64,000 nt of DNA from Bog-473 sp963745665 (GTDB lineage Bacteria > Actinomycetota > Acidimicrobiia > Acidimicrobiales > RAAP-2), in contig CAVUYE010000001.1 in NCBI GenBank assembly GCA_963745665.1, positions 310,001-374,000 of the forward strand. The letters are read 5' to 3'. Positions 8,366 to 17,706 of the stretch are shown here, one piece after another; positions within the stretch are counted from its first letter, which is position 1, and each line of letters opens with the position of its first letter. Made by a program: the position numbers and the translations under genes. A model generated the notes under the pieces. The model was not told the origin of the DNA, ran no database searches, and worked only from the letters and a program-made list of their open reading frames with translations.

Positions 8366-9622
8366 TCAGCCGCACTCGACGAGACGGCTCGAGGCCAGTT
8401 CGTCGTGCAGCTCGACCAACGTGCGGGCGGCAGCGCGCCACGTATAGCGGCGAGCCCGCAGCACCGAGGCGGTGGAGAGCCGCTCGGCCGCCAGCGGCTC
8501 GTCGAACACCTTGCGGACGGCGGCGGCATAGGCCACCGGGTCCGGGTCGTCCACCAGGTAGCCGGTGTGCCCGTGGTCGACCAGCGTCGTCAGCCCGCCG
8601 ACGGCCGAGGCGACGACGGGCGTCCCGCAGGCGGCCGCCTCCAGCGCCACCAACCCGAACGACTCGGAGCGGCTGGGCACGATGCACACGTCGGCCGCCC
8701 GGTAGTACGACGAGAGCAGCTCGTGGGGCTGGGGCACCACGAAGTGCACGTGCTGGCGCACGCCACGGGCGTCGGCCACGTCGTACAGGCTCTGCAGCGA
8801 CTTCTCGCCGTGCGGCCCGCTGGGGCCGCCGACCACGACCAGGCGGTAGGGCTCGCCGTCGCGCTGGCGGAGCTCGGCCAGTGTCTCGATGGCCACGTCG
8901 GCGCGCTTGAGCGGCTGGATGCGCCCGACGAAGAGGAGGAGCCGCCCGTCGAGCGGCAGACCGAGGGCGCGGCGGGCTTGCGGCCGGTGGCCGGGACCGA
9001 AGAAGGCGTGGTCCACGCCGGGGGGCACGATGCGGATGCGCCCGGGCTCGCCGCCGTAGAGCGAGGCGATCTGGTCGGCCTCCACTGTGCACGAGGCCAG
9101 CACGGCGTCGGAGCACTCGATGATGGACGCCTCGGCCTCGGCCCGGCGGTGGGGCATGTCGGCCTCCACCTCCTCGGGCATTGTCTCCGCCTTGACCCGG
9201 TCGAGAGTGTGGAAGGTGCACACCAGGGGCAGGTTGCGCTCGTGCTTGATCACGTGCCCGGACAGGCCCGACAGCCAGTAGTTGGCGTGCACCGAGGTGT
9301 ACGGCAGCTCGCCCTCCTCGGGCGCCGCCGCCATGCGGCCGAGCACGCCGGCCGTGAACTCGTCGACCACCGACGGGAGGGACTCCTTGGGCAGGACCTG
9401 CAGCGGCCCGGCGGGAACGTGGTGCACCCGCAGCCCCGGCTCGAGGTCGACCACGGGCGGCAGATCCGGAGACCAGGCCCTGGTGAAGACGTCGCAGGCC
9501 ACGTCGGAGCGGGCCAGGGCCGAGGTCAGCTCCCGCACGTAGACGTTCATGCCCCCACCGTCACCCGTGCCGGGCTGGGCCAGGGGGGACGTGTGGAGAG
9601 AGAGAACAGCGAGCCGGCGCAT
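8366..9622 (-). CDS. mshA: MshA-like D-inositol-3-phosphate glycosyltransferase
   Basis: GT4-family retaining glycosyltransferase, 418 aa. In mycothiol synthesis MshA joins UDP-GlcNAc to inositol-3-phosphate. The N-terminal signature HTSPLAQPGTGDGGGMNVYV is diagnostic of the MshA/sucrose-phosphate-synthase subgroup. The C-terminal domain has LFVGRIQPLKRADVAI and the sugar-nucleotide motif PSRSESFGLVALEAAACGTP. The ATG at 9622 is used rather than a TTG 9 bp further up. Its start lies inside the 3' end of the XRE gene. A related GT4 role cannot be excluded. Confidence 0.85.
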   Translation of the reverse strand: MRRLAVLSLHTSPLAQPGTGDGGGMNVYVRELTSALARSDVACDVFTRAWSPDLPPVVDLEPGLRVHHVPAGPLQVLPKESLPSVVDEFTAGVLGRMAAAPEEGELPYTSVHANYWLSGLSGHVIKHERNLPLVCTFHTLDRVKAETMPEEVEADMPHRRAEAEASIIECSDAVLASCTVEADQIASLYGGEPGRIRIVPPGVDHAFFGPGHRPQARRALGLPLDGRLLLFVGRIQPLKRADVAIETLAELRQRDGEPYRLVVVGGPSGPHGEKSLQSLYDVADARGVRQHVHFVVPQPHELLSSYYRAADVCIVPSRSESFGLVALEAAACGTPVVASAVGGLTTLVDHGHTGYLVDDPDPVAYAAAVRKVFDEPLAAERLSTASVLRARRYTWRAAARTLVELHDELASSRLVECG

Positions 9623-10142
9623 GGCGCCCAAAGCCTACCGGCGGCGGGGAAACGCGCTCCGGCCCGGCGTGGCCGGGGGGAGATTCAGGCCGAGGCGCGC
9701 GCTGGACCGGGCCGGAGGGATCGGCGGAGGCTGTGGCGGAGCGGTCGGTGGCCGCCACCGGGGACCCGGGCCCGTCCGGTTCGCCCCGCTCGTCCTGGTG
9801 GTCGCGCCGGAAGGAGAGGTAGATCCGCACCAGGGCCTGCTTCTGCTCCTCGCTGATCGACTGGTCGGCCATGATCGCCCGCGTCAGGTCCGGGGTCCCC
9901 GAAGGCGGCTCGAGGATGCCCGCCTGCACGTAGAGCGTCTCGGCGGAGATGCGCAGCGCCTTGGCGATCTGCTGCAGGATCTCGGCCGAGGGCCGGCGCA
10001 GCCCGCGCTCGATCTGGCTCAGGTAGGGGTTCGAGATCCCGGCCAGCTCGGACAACCGCCGCAGGGAGAGCCGGGCCGAGCCGCGCTGCTCCCGGATGAA
10101 CGACCCCAGATCGAGCCAGCGGTCTTTGGGGTCCGTGCTCAC
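9561..10142 (-). CDS. XRE-family helix-turn-helix regulator
   Basis: 193 aa protein with an N-terminal Xre/Cro HTH at about residues 12-68 (FIREQRGSARLSLRRLSELA then ISNPYLSQIERGLRRPS). The rest is a low-complexity Pro/Ala/Arg tail. It begins with GTG at 10142 and overlaps the mshA start by 62 bp, so tight co-expression with mshA is likely. The region between this gene and sod (10143-10316) is a divergent promoter region. The regulated genes are unknown. Confidence 0.85.
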   Translation of the reverse strand: MSTDPKDRWLDLGSFIREQRGSARLSLRRLSELAGISNPYLSQIERGLRRPSAEILQQIAKALRISAETLYVQAGILEPPSGTPDLTRAIMADQSISEEQKQALVRIYLSFRRDHQDERGEPDGPGSPVAATDRSATASADPSGPVQRAPRPESPPGHAGPERVSPPPVGFGRHAPARCSLSPHVPPGPARHG

Positions 10143-10235
10143 TCCTGCAAGCGTACCGCCGCCGCGGCAAGCGGCGGGGTTCGCCGGGTGCCCGTGGGCG
10201 GCTCGGCGCCCAGCTCGTATGGCCGTTGATCCCGG

Positions 10236-10263
10236 TTGGGATGTTGCCCCCTTCGGGTATGGT
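10236..10263 (+). promoter_or_regulatory. Possible sod promoter
   Basis: TTGGGA at 10236-10241 and TATGGT at 10258-10263 are separated by 16 bp, about 55 bp upstream of the sod ATG. Assigned by eye from sigma70-like consensus only. Confidence 0.3.
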
Positions 10264-10316
10264 CACCCCGCAGGAGCACCACGACCGCACGACGACGAAC
10301 ACCGAGGAGATCCGCC

Positions 10317-10931
10317 ATGGCCGACTACAGCCTCCCCGACCTGCCGTACGACTACGCCGCACTCGAGCCGCACGTGTCGGCCCAGATCATGGAGCTCCAC
10401 CACGACAAGCACCACGCCGCCTACGTCGCCGGCGCCAACCAGACGCTCGAGAAGCTGGCCGCGGCCCGCGACAAGGACGACTTCGGCGCCATCGTGGGGC
10501 TCGAGAAGACGCTGGCCTTCCACATCTCGGGCCACGTGCTGCACTCCATCTTCTGGAACAACCAGAGCCCCGACGGCGGCGACAAGCCCGACGGCGCGCT
10601 CGGCTCGGCCATCGACGAGCACTTCGGCTCCTTCGACAAGTTCAAGGCGCAGTTCACCCAGGCCACCTCCACCATCCAGGGCTCAGGCTGGGGCGTGCTG
10701 GCATACGAGCCCCTCGCCGGCCGGCTCATCGTGGAGCAGGTCTACGACCACCAGAGCAGCGTCGGGCACAGCTCGGTCCCGCTCCTCGTCTTCGACGCGT
10801 GGGAGCACGCCTTCTACCTGCAGTACAAGAACGTGAAGGCCGACTTCTTCGCTGCGCTGTGGAATGTCGTCAACTGGCCCGACGTGGCGGGTCGTCTCGA
10901 CGCCGCCAAGAAGCTCACGATCCCGGGCTGA
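10317..10931 (+). CDS. Superoxide dismutase, Fe/Mn family
   Basis: 204 aa cytosolic enzyme that dismutates superoxide. Metal ligands are seen in the family order: the first His in MELHHDKHHAAYV, the second in HISGHVLHSIFWNN, and Asp and His in VFDAWEHAFY. The downstream GWGVLAYEP and YLQYKNVKADF segments also fit. ATG start at 10317 follows a GAGGAG ribosome site. It is transcribed away from the XRE gene. Metal preference cannot be decided from the sequence alone. Confidence 0.95.
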   Translation: MADYSLPDLPYDYAALEPHVSAQIMELHHDKHHAAYVAGANQTLEKLAAARDKDDFGAIVGLEKTLAFHISGHVLHSIFWNNQSPDGGDKPDGALGSAIDEHFGSFDKFKAQFTQATSTIQGSGWGVLAYEPLAGRLIVEQVYDHQSSVGHSSVPLLVFDAWEHAFYLQYKNVKADFFAALWNVVNWPDVAGRLDAAKKLTIPG

Positions 10932-10953
10932 ACGGAGGGGCGCCCTCGTGGGT

Positions 10954-10998
10954 GCCGCTGATCAGGCCGCCGCTGGTCAGGCCGCCGCTGGTCAGGCC
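10954..10998. repeat. Three tandem 15-bp repeats between sod and the DksA-like gene
   Basis: GCCGCTGATCAGGCC at 10954-10968, then GCCGCTGGTCAGGCC at 10969-10983 and again at 10984-10998. The last copy overlaps the stop codon of the minus-strand DksA/TraR gene. It lies between the two converging genes. Confidence 0.9.
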
Positions 10999-11180
10999 GT
11001 GGTGAGGTGCTGCTCGCAGCGGCTGCGGGTGGGGTCGCGCTCCAGATCGGCATCGAGTACCGGGGCGCCGCAGGTCTCGCATTGCCCGTAGGTGCCTTCG
11101 CTCAGCCGCTGGAGGGCCCGGTCGACACCGTCGAGGACGGCGGAGGCCCGGCCCAGCTCGGATTCGTAACGCTCCTCCAC
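10992..11180 (-). CDS. Small DksA/TraR-type zinc-finger protein
   Basis: 62 aa. An N-terminal helix is followed by EGTYGQCETCGAPV and SRCEQH, the CxxC...C pattern of the DksA/TraR C4 zinc finger. The last ligand may be the His of CEQH. Much shorter than DksA (about 150 aa), so it lacks the full coiled coil that enters the RNA polymerase channel. It converges with sod. Many actinobacteria have such short proteins; their role is unclear. Confidence 0.75.
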   Translation of the reverse strand: MEERYESELGRASAVLDGVDRALQRLSEGTYGQCETCGAPVLDADLERDPTRSRCEQHLTTA

Positions 11181-11308
11181 GGAAGAGCAGGGTAGCGTCG
11201 GAATCGTGCCCGACGGAAACGCCGACGGGCCGGCCCGGACGCGCCGCCTGTTTGGGGGTTGTCCGGCCGGGGCAGAATAACCGCAACCGGTATGAAGGCC
11301 CCGATTTC

Positions 11309-14038
11309 GTGGGGGGAGGGCTCACGGCCGAAACGAGCACTTTCGACACGCTGAGGGGGGCCGCGGCGACGCGCCGGTTCCCGGCGACCACGTCGGCCGT
11401 CGGCCAGGCCCGCCGGTTCCTCCTCGGCCAGCTGCCCGCCGCCGCCCGCAGCGAGGACGCCGACGCGCTCGTGCTCATGTTGTCCGAGCTGGCGACGAAC
11501 GCGGTCCAGCATGCATCGACCGAGTTCGAGGTCGCCGTCGACGTCGCCCCCGATCGCGCCGGCGTGCGGGTCGAGGTGCGCGACGACGGCGACGGGTTCC
11601 CGACGCCGGCGGCGGAGGCCCCCGATGCGCCCCACGGGCGGGGCCTGCTCATCGTCCGCGCGCTGGCCGATGCGTGGGGCGTCGAAGTGCGGCGCGACCG
11701 GCCCGGCAAGACGGTGTGGTTCTCGTCCCCATTGTCGCCGCCGGAGGGCGACGGCCCGCCGCGGCCGCTCGTCCCGCCCGGCCCCGACCGGTCGGACGCC
11801 CAGACGGCCCGCACCACCGTGCCCTCGACGCCGGCGCCGGCGACCGTCCCCACGGCGCCGGGCGAGCCCCCCTGGCCCGTGCCGGGCGTGCGGGTCGTGC
11901 TCGACGGGTTGCGCGACGCCGTCGTCGCCACCGACGAGGAGGGTCAGATCCGCTACGTCAACCATGCGGCCGAGGACCTCCTCGGATGGCCCCGCGGCAC
12001 GTTGGTGGGCCGGCCGGTCTTCGACCTCGTGCCCGACTCGCTCACGGCGGCGGTGGGCGACGACTACCGGACGTTCGTGCACTCCCATGCCGCGGATCTC
12101 GTCGGGCGCCGGCTCGACGTCGACATCAAGCGGGCCGACGGGACCGACGTCCGCACCGAATTGGTCATCAGCATCTTCGACCACCCGTTCGCGGGACCCG
12201 TGGTCGTGGGCATCCTCCGGCCCCGCGACGAGAAGAAGCTGCAGCGCTGGTCCGAGCTGACGAGCGAGCTGCTCGAGATCCTGGCCGAGGCCCCCGTCGA
12301 CGAGCCGCCGGCCGAGCGGGTCCTCTCGACCCTGGGGCGACGGCTCGACTGGGACGTCACGACGCTGTGGGGACTCTCGCCCGGCCAGGAGCTGGTCTGC
12401 CGGCACGTGTGGGCGCGCACGCCGGGCATTGCGCCGGCCTTCACGCGGGAGAAGGCGGACCACCCGACCAGCGGGGGCGACAGCCTCCCCCGCTGGGTCA
12501 TGGACCACGACGAGGGCCTGTGGGTCGCCGACCTCGTGGCCGACGGACGCTTCGTCACGGACGCGCTGGTGGAGGACGGGCTGCAGAGCGCCTACGCCTT
12601 CCCGGTCCGTTACCACGGCGCGTGTGTCGGGATCGTCAAGATGCTCAGCCGCCACGCCCGCGAGCGCGACCCCTCGGTGGTCGAGCTCGCCGATGCGGTG
12701 GGCGACCACCTCGGAGAGCTGCTCTACGCGTCGGCGCAGGCCATCGAACGCCAGCAGCTGGTGGAGGACCTGCTCGAGGCCAGGCGGCGCAACGAGTTCC
12801 TGCTGCTGGCGACGCAGGTCCTGTCCGAAGTAGTCGACTACCGCAAGATGGTCGAGCGCCTGGCCCAGGTGTCGGTCCCGGTCATGGCCGACCTGTGTCT
12901 CATCGACATCCTCGACGAGGACGGCCGGATGCGACGGATGGCGGCCTGGCACGCCGACCCGGAGAAGCGGGCACTGACCGAGGAGCTCCGTGCGTCGTAC
13001 CCGGTCGACACCGAAGGCGTCCACCCCGCGATAGAGGTGATGCGCAGCGGCCGGTCGATGTGGAGCGCCGACATGGACGACGACTTCCTGCGCCAGACCA
13101 GTCGCGACGAGCGCCACTACGCCATCCTCAAGACCCTGGGCTTCACGTCGTACGTGACCGTGCCCCTCCGCTTGCGCGACGAACAGGTCCTCGGCACGGT
13201 CACCCTCGTCTCGGCCGGGTCGGGGCGCCGCTTCTCCGAGAAGGACCTCGGCCTGGCCGAGCAGCTGGCCAAGCAGGTCAGCTCCGTCGTGATCCGGGCC
13301 CGGGCCTACGACCGCGAGCGGCGGATCTCGCACGAGCTGCAGCGGCACCTGCTGCCCGACGCCATTCCCGCCATCGACGGATGGGACGTGGCGGCCCGCT
13401 ACCGGCCGGCGGCCGTCGGTGTCGAGGTCGGCGGCGACTGGTACGACGTCGTGCCCATCAGCGAGTCCCTCGTCGCGCTGGTCGTCGGGGACGTGGAGGG
13501 CCATGACCTCGCGGCGGCGCGGATCATGAGCCGGTTGCGCCACATGCTGGGCCTGCTGCTCCTCGAAGAGCGGGCGCCGGGCAAGGCGCTGCAGCGGCTC
13601 AACCGCGTCTCGCTGGCGGGAGTCGGCGGTCGCCTGGCCACTGCCCTCGTCGGCGTGCTCGACACACGGACCGGCTCCATCGCGTTCTCCTCGGCCGGCC
13701 ACCCCTCCCCGGTGCGGGTCGAGTCGGGTCTGGCCGTCGAGCTCCCCGTGCCGCCGGGGCCACCGCTGGGTGTGCAGCACTGCGACTACAAGGACCACGA
13801 GTTCCACCTGGATCGGGGCTGCCTGGTGATGTTCACCGACGGCCTGGTCGAGCGCCGCGGGAGCCACCTCGACGAGCGCCTCGCTCTGCTCGAGTCGTCG
13901 CTGCGCTCCTCCCCCAGCGACGAGCCCAGCCAGGTGGCGGACTTCGTCATCGACGCCATGACCGCGGACGCCCGGAGCTCCGACGACATCGTCGTCCTCA
14001 CGGCCCGGCGCCAGGTGGACGACCCCGAGCTGCTCTGA
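11309..14038 (+). CDS. Multidomain serine phosphatase: RsbW-like kinase, PAS, two GAF, PP2C/SpoIIE
   Basis: About 909 aa from the GTG at 11309; the frame stays open to a TTG at 11252. Domains: an RsbW-like HATPase at about 20-130 (LSELATNAVQHA, VRDDGDGFPTP, HGRGLLIVRAL); a PAS domain at about 195-310 (GLRDAVVATDEEGQIRYVN); GAF domains at about 325-480 and 505-650; a PP2C/SpoIIE phosphatase at about 670-905 (ISHELQRHLLPDAIP, VGGDWYDV, VGDVEGHDLAAA, FSSAGHPSP, FTDGLVERRG). Such proteins switch anti-sigma/anti-anti-sigma partners after sensing a signal. No partner is adjacent. Kinase and phosphatase modules in one chain are unusual but known in actinobacteria. Confidence 0.9.
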   Translation: MGGGLTAETSTFDTLRGAAATRRFPATTSAVGQARRFLLGQLPAAARSEDADALVLMLSELATNAVQHASTEFEVAVDVAPDRAGVRVEVRDDGDGFPTPAAEAPDAPHGRGLLIVRALADAWGVEVRRDRPGKTVWFSSPLSPPEGDGPPRPLVPPGPDRSDAQTARTTVPSTPAPATVPTAPGEPPWPVPGVRVVLDGLRDAVVATDEEGQIRYVNHAAEDLLGWPRGTLVGRPVFDLVPDSLTAAVGDDYRTFVHSHAADLVGRRLDVDIKRADGTDVRTELVISIFDHPFAGPVVVGILRPRDEKKLQRWSELTSELLEILAEAPVDEPPAERVLSTLGRRLDWDVTTLWGLSPGQELVCRHVWARTPGIAPAFTREKADHPTSGGDSLPRWVMDHDEGLWVADLVADGRFVTDALVEDGLQSAYAFPVRYHGACVGIVKMLSRHARERDPSVVELADAVGDHLGELLYASAQAIERQQLVEDLLEARRRNEFLLLATQVLSEVVDYRKMVERLAQVSVPVMADLCLIDILDEDGRMRRMAAWHADPEKRALTEELRASYPVDTEGVHPAIEVMRSGRSMWSADMDDDFLRQTSRDERHYAILKTLGFTSYVTVPLRLRDEQVLGTVTLVSAGSGRRFSEKDLGLAEQLAKQVSSVVIRARAYDRERRISHELQRHLLPDAIPAIDGWDVAARYRPAAVGVEVGGDWYDVVPISESLVALVVGDVEGHDLAAARIMSRLRHMLGLLLLEERAPGKALQRLNRVSLAGVGGRLATALVGVLDTRTGSIAFSSAGHPSPVRVESGLAVELPVPPGPPLGVQHCDYKDHEFHLDRGCLVMFTDGLVERRGSHLDERLALLESSLRSSPSDEPSQVADFVIDAMTADARSSDDIVVLTARRQVDDPELL

Positions 14039-14081
14039 CCGCCGGATACCGCGGCGTGCCGGCACTTCGTAAGGTGACGGC

Positions 14082-15480
14082 GTGCAGAAGGAGGCAGCCG
14101 TGGTGTCGCTCGTGGGCGCCCACATCCCCGTTCCCTGCCTCGACGGCGTCGAGCGCCCTTACCGCGACCTCGATTGCGCCGCCTCGACGCCACCCATGGA
14201 GTCGGTCGCCGAGGCGGTGGCCGCGTTCTTGCCCTGGTACTCCAGCGTCCACCGCGGCGCCGGCTACAAGTCACGGCGCGCCACGGAGGCCTACGAGGAG
14301 GCCCGCGCCAGCGTGCACCGCTTTGCCCGCCGCCCGGCCGCTGGCGACGACGTCGTGGTCCTGGTGCGCAACACCACCGAGGCGATCAACCACCTGGCCT
14401 ACCGGCTGGGGCTCGGCCCCGACGACGTCGTGGCCACGACGGTGGTCGAGCACCACGCCAACCTGCTCCCCTGGGCCCGGGTGGCCACACGGCGCTGGGT
14501 GGAGTGCGGCACCGCCGGCACCTTCGAGACCGCCGACGTGGTGCGGGTGCTCGAGGACGGGCGAAGGCCGGCCCTCCTGGCGCTCACGGGAGCATCCAAC
14601 GTCACGGGCTGGCTGCCTCCGGTGGAGGAGATCTGCACCGAGGCGCACGCCCGCGGCGTCCCCGTCCTGCTCGATGCGGCGCAGCTGGCGCCGCATCGCC
14701 CCCTGCCCACGGGGCCTGACTTCGTCGCCTTCAGCGGGCACAAGCTCTACGCCCCCTTCGGCGCCGGGGCGCTCATCGGGCCGCGGCGGGTCTTCGAGCG
14801 CGGCGACCCCTTCCTGGCCGGCGGCGGCGCCGTCGACCTGGTCGACCTGGACGAGGTGATCTGGACCGATCCGCCCGAGCGCGAGGAGGCGGGCTCGCCC
14901 AACGTCGTCGGTGCCGTCGCCTTCGGGACGGCCATGGACGAGCTGGAGCGGATCGGGTGGGAGACCGTCGCGGCCCACGAGGGTGCGCTGTCGACGCGGC
15001 TGCACGAGGGCCTGCGGTCCATCGACGGCGTGCGCGTGCTCGGGCCGTGGTCCGAGTCCGGCGGCCGCGACGGGCTGGCGGTGGCCACGTTCACGCTGGA
15101 CGGGATGCACCACGCCCTGGTGGCGGCCCGGCTCGAGCGCGGAGTTCGGCATCGGGGTCCGGCACGGCTGCTTCTGCGCCCACCCCTACCTCATCCGGCT
15201 GCTCGGGGTCGGCCGAGCCGGCGTGGACCGGGCGCGGGCGGCGGTGCAGCGCGGCGACCGCAGCAGCATCCCGGGGGCGGTCCGCGCCAGCTGCGGGCTC
15301 GGCACCTCCGACGACGACGTCGACGCGCTGCTCGACGCGCTGCGCGTCCTGGCCGCCGGTGAGCCGGCGCCCGTGCCCTACGTGCAGGACGACGTCACCG
15401 GTGACTTCTGGCCGGCGGGCGACGCCGCCGGATGGAGCGCAGACGAACGCCCCGCGGGCGCCGCCTGCGCGCGGGGCTGA
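14082..15480 (+). pseudogene. Class V aminotransferase / cysteine desulfurase-like protein, frameshifted
   Basis: A PLP fold-type I protein. DLDCAASTPPMESV, VRNTTEAINHLAYRLGL, VEHHANLLPW and the PLP lysine in VAFSGHKLYAPFGAGALIG are in frame from 14082 to about 15130. The protein then continues in another frame from the segment EFGIGVRHGCFCAHPYL to the stop at 15480. One extra G near 15135 explains the shift. The Cys-containing GCFCAHPY segment is typical of SufS/Csd-like enzymes. Total length without the shift is about 465 aa. Several such shifts occur in the next 2 kb, so a sequence error is as likely as real decay. Confidence 0.8.
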
Positions 15481-15488
15481 GCACGCCC

Positions 15489-16483
15489 GTGCGTCGCCGG
15501 CTCCTTCCCCTCGCCCTCGTCGCCGTCCTCCCGATGCTGGCCGCCTGCGCCGGGCCCGTCGGCAGCACGTCCGTCCGCGATGTGGCCTGGGTGGCCACCG
15601 ACGCCTCGGTGACCCTGCCGGGCATGGACGTGACGCCGGTCAACCTGACCCGCCGGCACGTGCAGGCCAAGGTGACCGTCGGCAGCCTGCCGTCCGCGCT
15701 GGCCTACACGCCCGGCGGCAAGGACCTCCTCGTCGTGACGCAGGGCGACGACCAGCTGCACGAGATCGACACGGCGACCCACCAGGTCCTGCGCGCGATC
15801 GGCGTGGGTGTCGAGCCGGACGCGGTGGCGGTCGCACCCGGCGGCACTGACGGCAAGGGCGTGGCGCTGGTGGCGAACCTCGACTCGAACAGCGTGACCC
15901 CGGTCGACCTCGGCACCTGGCGAGCCGGCAAGCCCATTGCAGTCGGGTCCGAGCCGGTGGCCATCGCCGTCTCGGTGGTGGCCGCGGGCGCGGCCACCGC
16001 CTTCGTGGCCGACTACGGCAGCAACACGGTGACGCCGATCGACGTCGGCCACGCTGCAGCCCGAGGCGGCCATTGCGGTCGGCCCCGAGCCGCAGACCAT
16101 CGCCGCCGCGCCGGGGGAGGTGCTGGTGGGCAACTTCGGCAATCGCACCCTCACCGCGGTCAACCCGACGGTGCTGCGGGCGGGCGGCACCATTGCCCTC
16201 CCGCTGAACCCGACCGGCATCGCCGTCGCCCCGTCGGGTGCCACTGGCCTACGTCTGCGGAAGCGCAGCGGTGGTCCCCGTCGCCGTCGTCGGCCTGACG
16301 CTCGGGGCGCCGGTGGCGCTGCCCGACGTGGCGCAGGGGATCGCCTTGAGCGCGGACGGCTCGACGGCCTGGGTCACGCAACAGGCCGGCACGCTGGTCC
16401 CCGTCGCTCTGGCGACAGGCCAGGTGGGCGTCCCGCTGCTGGTCGGCGGCCATCCCTCGGCCATCGTCATCGGCGCCGGCTGA
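15489..16483 (+). pseudogene. YVTN/YncE-type beta-propeller lipoprotein, two frameshifts
   Basis: A signal sequence with lipobox (ALVAVLPMLAAC) is followed by beta-propeller blades such as LPSALAYTPGGKDLLVV, VEPDAVAVAPGG and SEPVAIAVSVV. The reading frame is lost near 16052 and again near 16247; removing one G at each place restores a continuous propeller to the stop at 16483. I prefer the GTG at 15489, right after the aminotransferase stop, to an ATG at 15432. The function of these surface propellers is unknown. The stop abuts the stop of the citrate synthase on the other strand. Confidence 0.75.
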
Positions 16484-17640
16484 TCAGACGCTGTAGACCG
16501 CCCGGGCCCGGAAGCGCAGCGGGCGCTCCGTCAGCTCCTCCATGTAGTGGGCCGCCCACCCGGCCACGCGGGCCACGGCGAAGAGGGTGCGGCCCGCATC
16601 GGGGGGCATGCCCGTCCCCCAACTCAGCGCGGCGAGCGCGAGATCACAGTTGGCCAGCGGCACGTCATGGGCCGCCGCCAACGCAATGACCTCGCGCAGC
16701 AGGGCGCGGCGGTCCTCGCGCGAACAATGGCTCGGCCAGCGTCAGCAGGGCGTCGAAGCGGGCGTCGCCGCTCTTGTAGACGGCGTGCCCGAAACCGGGC
16801 AGCCGGCCGCGCTCGCGCAGCACGTCGTTCAGCGCGCGCGGGACCCCGTCGCGCTCCGCCACGACCAACAGCTCGTAGGCCTGCTGGCTGGCGCCTCCGT
16901 GCAACGGCCCGGCCAGGGTGGCCAACCCGGCCAGGAAGGCGTCGTACGGGTCGGACCGCACCGAGGCCGCCACGCGCACGGCCATCGTCGACGTGGCGAG
17001 CTCGTGGTCCGCCAGCAGGATGAGTGCGGCGTCGACGGCGGCTGCCGGCACGGGGACGGTGGACGCGGTGAGGCGCGGCCGCGAGCCGCGCCGCAATGGA
17101 GGCGTCGGCGTCCTCCCCTTCGGTCCCCGGTCCCACGACGTCGGTCAGCGCGGCGATGGCCCGGCGGGCGGCGCGGGCGACGGCGGGCGGTCGCAGGTCG
17201 GAGCGCAGCGGATCGGTGGCGCCGCACATGACGAGGGCCCAGCGCATGCGCTCGAGCGTCGGGGTCAGCGAGCACGGACCGACGTCGGGCGCGGTCCAGT
17301 CCCCACCTTCGGCGGACTGCCACAACAGCTCGGCCACCTCCTCGAAGGTCGAATGGAGCGCCAGTTCGGTGGCCGGCCGGCCGCGGTAGATCGGCCCGAG
17401 GCGCTGGTCGAGCTGGGTGACACCGGTCGTGATGGTGGCCAGGCGGGTCGCCGTCTGGCGACCGCCCCGGCTGCGGACCGCCAGCGCCTCGATGTCGTCG
17501 AGGTCGAACAGGCTCCCGCGCCGGCCCAGGCTCTGGTCCCGATGGGACTCGAGCAGGCCGCGGCTGACGTAGGCGTAGAGCGTCGGCACCTTGACCCCGA
17601 GCCGGCGCGCCGCCTCTTCCGTGCTGAGCATGCGCTCCAT
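16484..17640 (-). pseudogene. Citrate synthase with N-terminal helix-turn-helix, two frameshifts
   Basis: Residues about 4-60 form a MerR/excisionase-type HTH (STEEAARRLGVKVPTLYAYV, then SRGLLES). The citrate synthase part follows: GPIYRGRPATELA, LAGPLHGGASQQAYELL, GFGHAVYKSGDARF and the C-terminal GRTLFAVARVAGWAAHYME. The frame breaks near 17087 and near 16727, each explained by one extra base. HTH-citrate synthase fusions are known; the HTH may bind DNA or only mediate assembly. It is divergent from the CBS-citrate synthase with a 66-bp gap holding a palindrome. Sequence error is a serious alternative to pseudogenisation. Confidence 0.8.
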
Positions 17641-17657
17641 GGCCTGATCTTACATTG

Positions 17658-17670
17658 ACTTGATCAACGT
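17658..17670. promoter_or_regulatory. Palindrome between the divergent citrate synthase genes
   Basis: ACTTGATCAACGT contains the perfect 8-bp palindrome TTGATCAA (17660-17667). It lies in the 66-bp gap between the two start codons and could be an operator, possibly for the HTH of the left-hand enzyme. Position-based inference. Confidence 0.35.
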
Positions 17671-17706
17671 TTACAGACGCAGGGAAAGAGCGTCATAGTG
17701 GGATGC

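Noticed and set aside
11102..14125. 1007-aa minus-strand open frame
   Set aside because: Shadow of the PAS-GAF-PP2C gene, whose domains are well conserved on the plus strand.
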